Shown: piece after piece, positions 62,127 to 64,000 of the stretch
How positions within the stretch are numbered: position 1 is the stretch's first letter
Layout of the letters: each line of letters begins with the position of its first letter
Origin: Kalaharituber pfeilii
Lineage: Eukaryota > Ascomycota > Pezizomycetes > Pezizales > Pezizaceae
Length of the DNA: 64,000 bases
Direction: 5' to 3'
Assembly: GCA_015179045.1 (NCBI GenBank)
Contig: WHUZ01000008.1
Coordinates: 434,001 to 498,000, forward strand
The notes under the pieces: model-generated
Seen by the model: the letters and a program-made list of their open reading frames with translations, nothing else
The model's database searches: none
Told to the model about the DNA's origin: nothing
Position numbers and translations under genes: made by a program

Positions 62127-63206
62127 TCATCTCCGTCCTCTTTCAGGCTCATACCGACACGCCTTGAGCCACTTCCCTCCGAGTCGCACCTTGTCCTTGT
62201 CTAGGTCTTCCTCCAAGTATACCACTATGGAACTTGTCTTCTTCCCCTCTCCGACCAAAATGTCATTTTTCCTTAGCCATCTGATGCTGGTGATCTTTGG
62301 CATGTCTTTATTGTCCTCGGACAGCCATCTTCTGACGTTGCCCAGTTCCCTTCTCAGGGCAACGCCATGTATGACTAGTCCGGATTTGGCTTTCGTCGTC
62401 GTCGGGGTCGGCGGGGTAGCCTTTTTGGTGCCTTTTGGCGGGGTGCTACGGGGTTGTGGCTTTGGGTTGGCTGGGGCTGGTGCCGGAGCCGGGTTCGTGG
62501 GGGTGGGGGTGGCTGGAGCTGATGCTGCAGCCGGGGCGGGTGAATTCGGGACCGGGGAAGGTGTCGTTTTTCCTGTCTTCCTCTTCCTCCTTGTGGGTGT
62601 CTTAGCCGGGGGAGGGGGTGTCTTCTTTCTTCCGGTCTTCTGTGGTGTTGTGGCGCGCTGTGGTGGAGTGTCTATGTGCCGTATGGGGCTGAAGCCCGAC
62701 TTTGGTGGCGTAGGTGGCGGTGGCGGCGGTGTTGGCAATTGCGGAGGTGTGTCTAAACAAACGATGGGGCTGAGGCCCATCGGCGGTGCTGGCGGTGCTG
62801 ACGGCTCGGTGTCTATGTTCTGGATGGGGCTGAGCCCCAGTGTCTGTGGTGGCGTTGGTGGTGTCGGCTCGGTGTCTATGTTCTGGATGGGGCTGAGCCC
62901 CAGTGTCTGTGGCGGTGGTGCGACTTGGAGCCCTGGGGGAATCTGGCCGGGTTGAAGGCCGAGGATCTCCTTCGTGTCGACGTTGCCGTCCCCTAGGAAC
63001 CGTATTATCAGGGTCGCTCCTTTCCCCGGGGACGTCGTGTCTTTGGCTTTTTCCTTCCACATCTGTTCGACTATCTCGTACCAGCCGATGCCGTGTTTCC
63101 TCAGTTCCCCCCAAATATTGCGCTGCGTTGGGGGCGGAGTGGTGACCGCCGCTGGGGTGGGCGGTGGGGGGGGTACCTTCTGTGTCTTTTTGCCCTTCGG
63201 TGGCAT
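62127..63206 (-). CDS. Retroelement ORF1 protein, 359 codons
   Basis: Intact frame beginning MPPKGKKTQK. Residues about 28-95 form an N-terminal segment (RNIWGELRKHGIGWYEIVEQ, GATLIIRFLGDGNVDTKEIL). Then a Pro-rich part has LGLSPIQNIDTE twice, MGLSPIVCLDTPP and SGFSPIRHIDTPP. A Lys/Pro linker (TRRKRKTGKTTPSP) leads to the conserved module (about 272-359): VIHGVALRRELGNVRRWLSE, MPKITSIRWLRKNDILVGEG, SSIVVYLEEDLDKDKVRLGG, KWLKACRYEPERGRR. It is inferred to bind the element RNA. A 63-bp DNA duplication (62803-62928) makes the two identical SPI repeats. The ORF begins after a 5' UTR conserved in another copy, so the Met is credible. Confidence 0.88.
   Translation of the reverse strand: MPPKGKKTQKVPPPPPTPAAVTTPPPTQRNIWGELRKHGIGWYEIVEQMWKEKAKDTTSPGKGATLIIRFLGDGNVDTKEILGLQPGQIPPGLQVAPPPQTLGLSPIQNIDTEPTPPTPPQTLGLSPIQNIDTEPSAPPAPPMGLSPIVCLDTPPQLPTPPPPPPTPPKSGFSPIRHIDTPPQRATTPQKTGRKKTPPPPAKTPTRRKRKTGKTTPSPVPNSPAPAAASAPATPTPTNPAPAPAPANPKPQPRSTPPKGTKKATPPTPTTTKAKSGLVIHGVALRRELGNVRRWLSEDNKDMPKITSIRWLRKNDILVGEGKKTSSIVVYLEEDLDKDKVRLGGKWLKACRYEPERGRR
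62803..62928 (-). repeat. 63-bp tandem duplication in ORF1
   Basis: Two units, each with GGCTCGGTGTCTATGTTCTG and GATGGGGCTGAGCCCCAGTG, encode the LGLSPIQNIDTEP repeats. GGGGCTGAGCCCC is itself a perfect palindrome around a central base. Confidence 0.9.
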
Positions 63207-63487
63207 TTTTCTATTGGTTGTCTAGCCTTATCCGCGGTTGTCTATTGGCTCTTGGCGCCTCGACGGTGGGGTGGCAACGGTGGTGGTGAGCTGAGAGATC
63301 CTCAAGAATTCCCCCCTCGGGGGAAAAACGTAGTTCCGAGTGTTTGAGGATAAAAACTAGATCAAAAGACTCAGCTCGCTGAGCGCTTTCGATCTATGTG
63401 ATTTTCAGCGGGGGGGACGTTGTGGTTGTGGAGTCGCTTCCAAACGCTCGTCCTGAGGTGGTTAGTCGCCTGTGTCCCGGACCCGAA

Positions 63488-64000
63488 GCGCCGCGTAGCG
63501 CAATCCCGGCACATTGGCCCGCTCCTCGCCTGCCGGACAGGCCACACAATTTCTCTCATCCCACTCTTCCACTCCTTTCAAGCCCCACATGCCACTACCA
63601 GAGACAACTCGAGTCTTTGCTGAGTAGTTGGCTTGCTGGTTGGCTTGCGGGCAGGCAGCTACGAGGCGCGTGCACGTGCGACTCCCCTCCCCAATCGTGG
63701 CCCCTCCGGGAGGACCTGCCCACCTTGCAGTTCCTCGTCCTCCTCTTGCAAACCCGTGCTATGTCCCCTCTCGTCCGCACTGGCCGTGTGCTGGACGGAT
63801 ACGGAGGCAGTAGGCAAGGAGGATGCAGAACGGATGCTGGATTCAGGGCTCAGCCAGCACCCAGAGCAGTTAATGCCGTGGGAGGGAAAATTGGCACTTT
63901 CTGCGTGCTGCGTGTGTGCCGGGGGTGGGGGAAAGACTGGAGAAGGGAACTCGGGTCGAGGGAGAAAGTTGCCTACGTAGCTGAAGTCGAAGGCAAAGGC
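63488..64000. other. No supported gene at the right edge
   Basis: GC-rich sequence with overlapping frames up to 115 codons, none with a recognisable motif. A gene continuing beyond the window is possible. Confidence 0.35.

Larger units (their letters stand above)
61960..63473 (-). mobile_element. Full-length ORF1-only retroelement, 1.5 kb
   Basis: The perfect 14-bp duplication GTCCCGGACCCGAA lies at 61946-61959 and 63474-63487. From its 5' end (63473) it has a 5' UTR of about 270 bp shared with the element at 41.1 kb, one intact 359-codon ORF, a 3' UTR of about 85 bp, the B stem-loop (about 61985-62025) and A-tail. It encodes no RT, so it must be mobilised by a partner LINE. Confidence 0.92.

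Overview
The window looks like a repeat-rich, gene-poor stretch of a filamentous ascomycete nuclear genome. The reasons are the short spliceosomal introns (about 55-85 nt) with CTAAC-like branch points, the Tad-like non-LTR retrotransposons with an RNase H and a C-terminal CxC...HxxxxC finger, the pogo/Tc1, hAT and Mutator-like DNA elements, and a BTB/H-type-lectin gene. I cannot name the species.

Layout. 0.5-7.2 kb is a stack of LINEs nested in a LINE. 7.24-9.17 kb is a pogo-type element split by two LINE copies. 10.7-14 kb holds a LINE fragment, a pogo-like element and a Tc1 transposase remnant. 15-25 kb is the most gene-like part, with a spliced unknown gene at 15.0-16.2 kb, a coiled-coil gene ending at 20.2 kb and a 433-codon ORF at 23.7-25.0 kb, all peppered with tiny insertions. 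26.3-27.6 kb is a Mutator-like element with long inverted repeats. 28.8-31.2 kb is a decayed Ty1/copia element carrying a solo LTR. 31.5-39.7 kb is a broken Ty3/gypsy element carrying two hAT-type MITEs, a second inverted-repeat element and several LINE copies. 39.7-42.2 kb holds ORF1-only retroelements. 43.7-45.8 kb is the BTB/H-lectin gene. 46.5-50.5 kb is a host reading frame split by an ORF1-only element that is itself split by a hAT element. Complete or near-complete ORF1-only elements lie at 51.9-53.1 and 62.0-63.5 kb. 54.7-61.9 kb is mostly featureless.

The unifying theme is a set of LINE lineages whose RNAs end in a compact stem-loop plus poly(A). I call the 3' ends A (GCCCTGCC...GCGGGG), A2, B (CTCGC...GCGAG) and C (ATCGC...GCGAT). 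The same 3' ends terminate RT-bearing LINEs, ORF1-only elements, and many 36-70 bp insertions that are little more than the stem-loop and its A-tail. Most of these small insertions have clear 8-15 bp target-site duplications, so they are genuine retrotransposition products. The stem-loop-only micro-insertions, the ORF1-only elements (resembling mammalian half-LINEs in concept) and one junction that looks like an RT template jump are the most interesting content. Family assignments come from motifs read by eye; no database search was possible.
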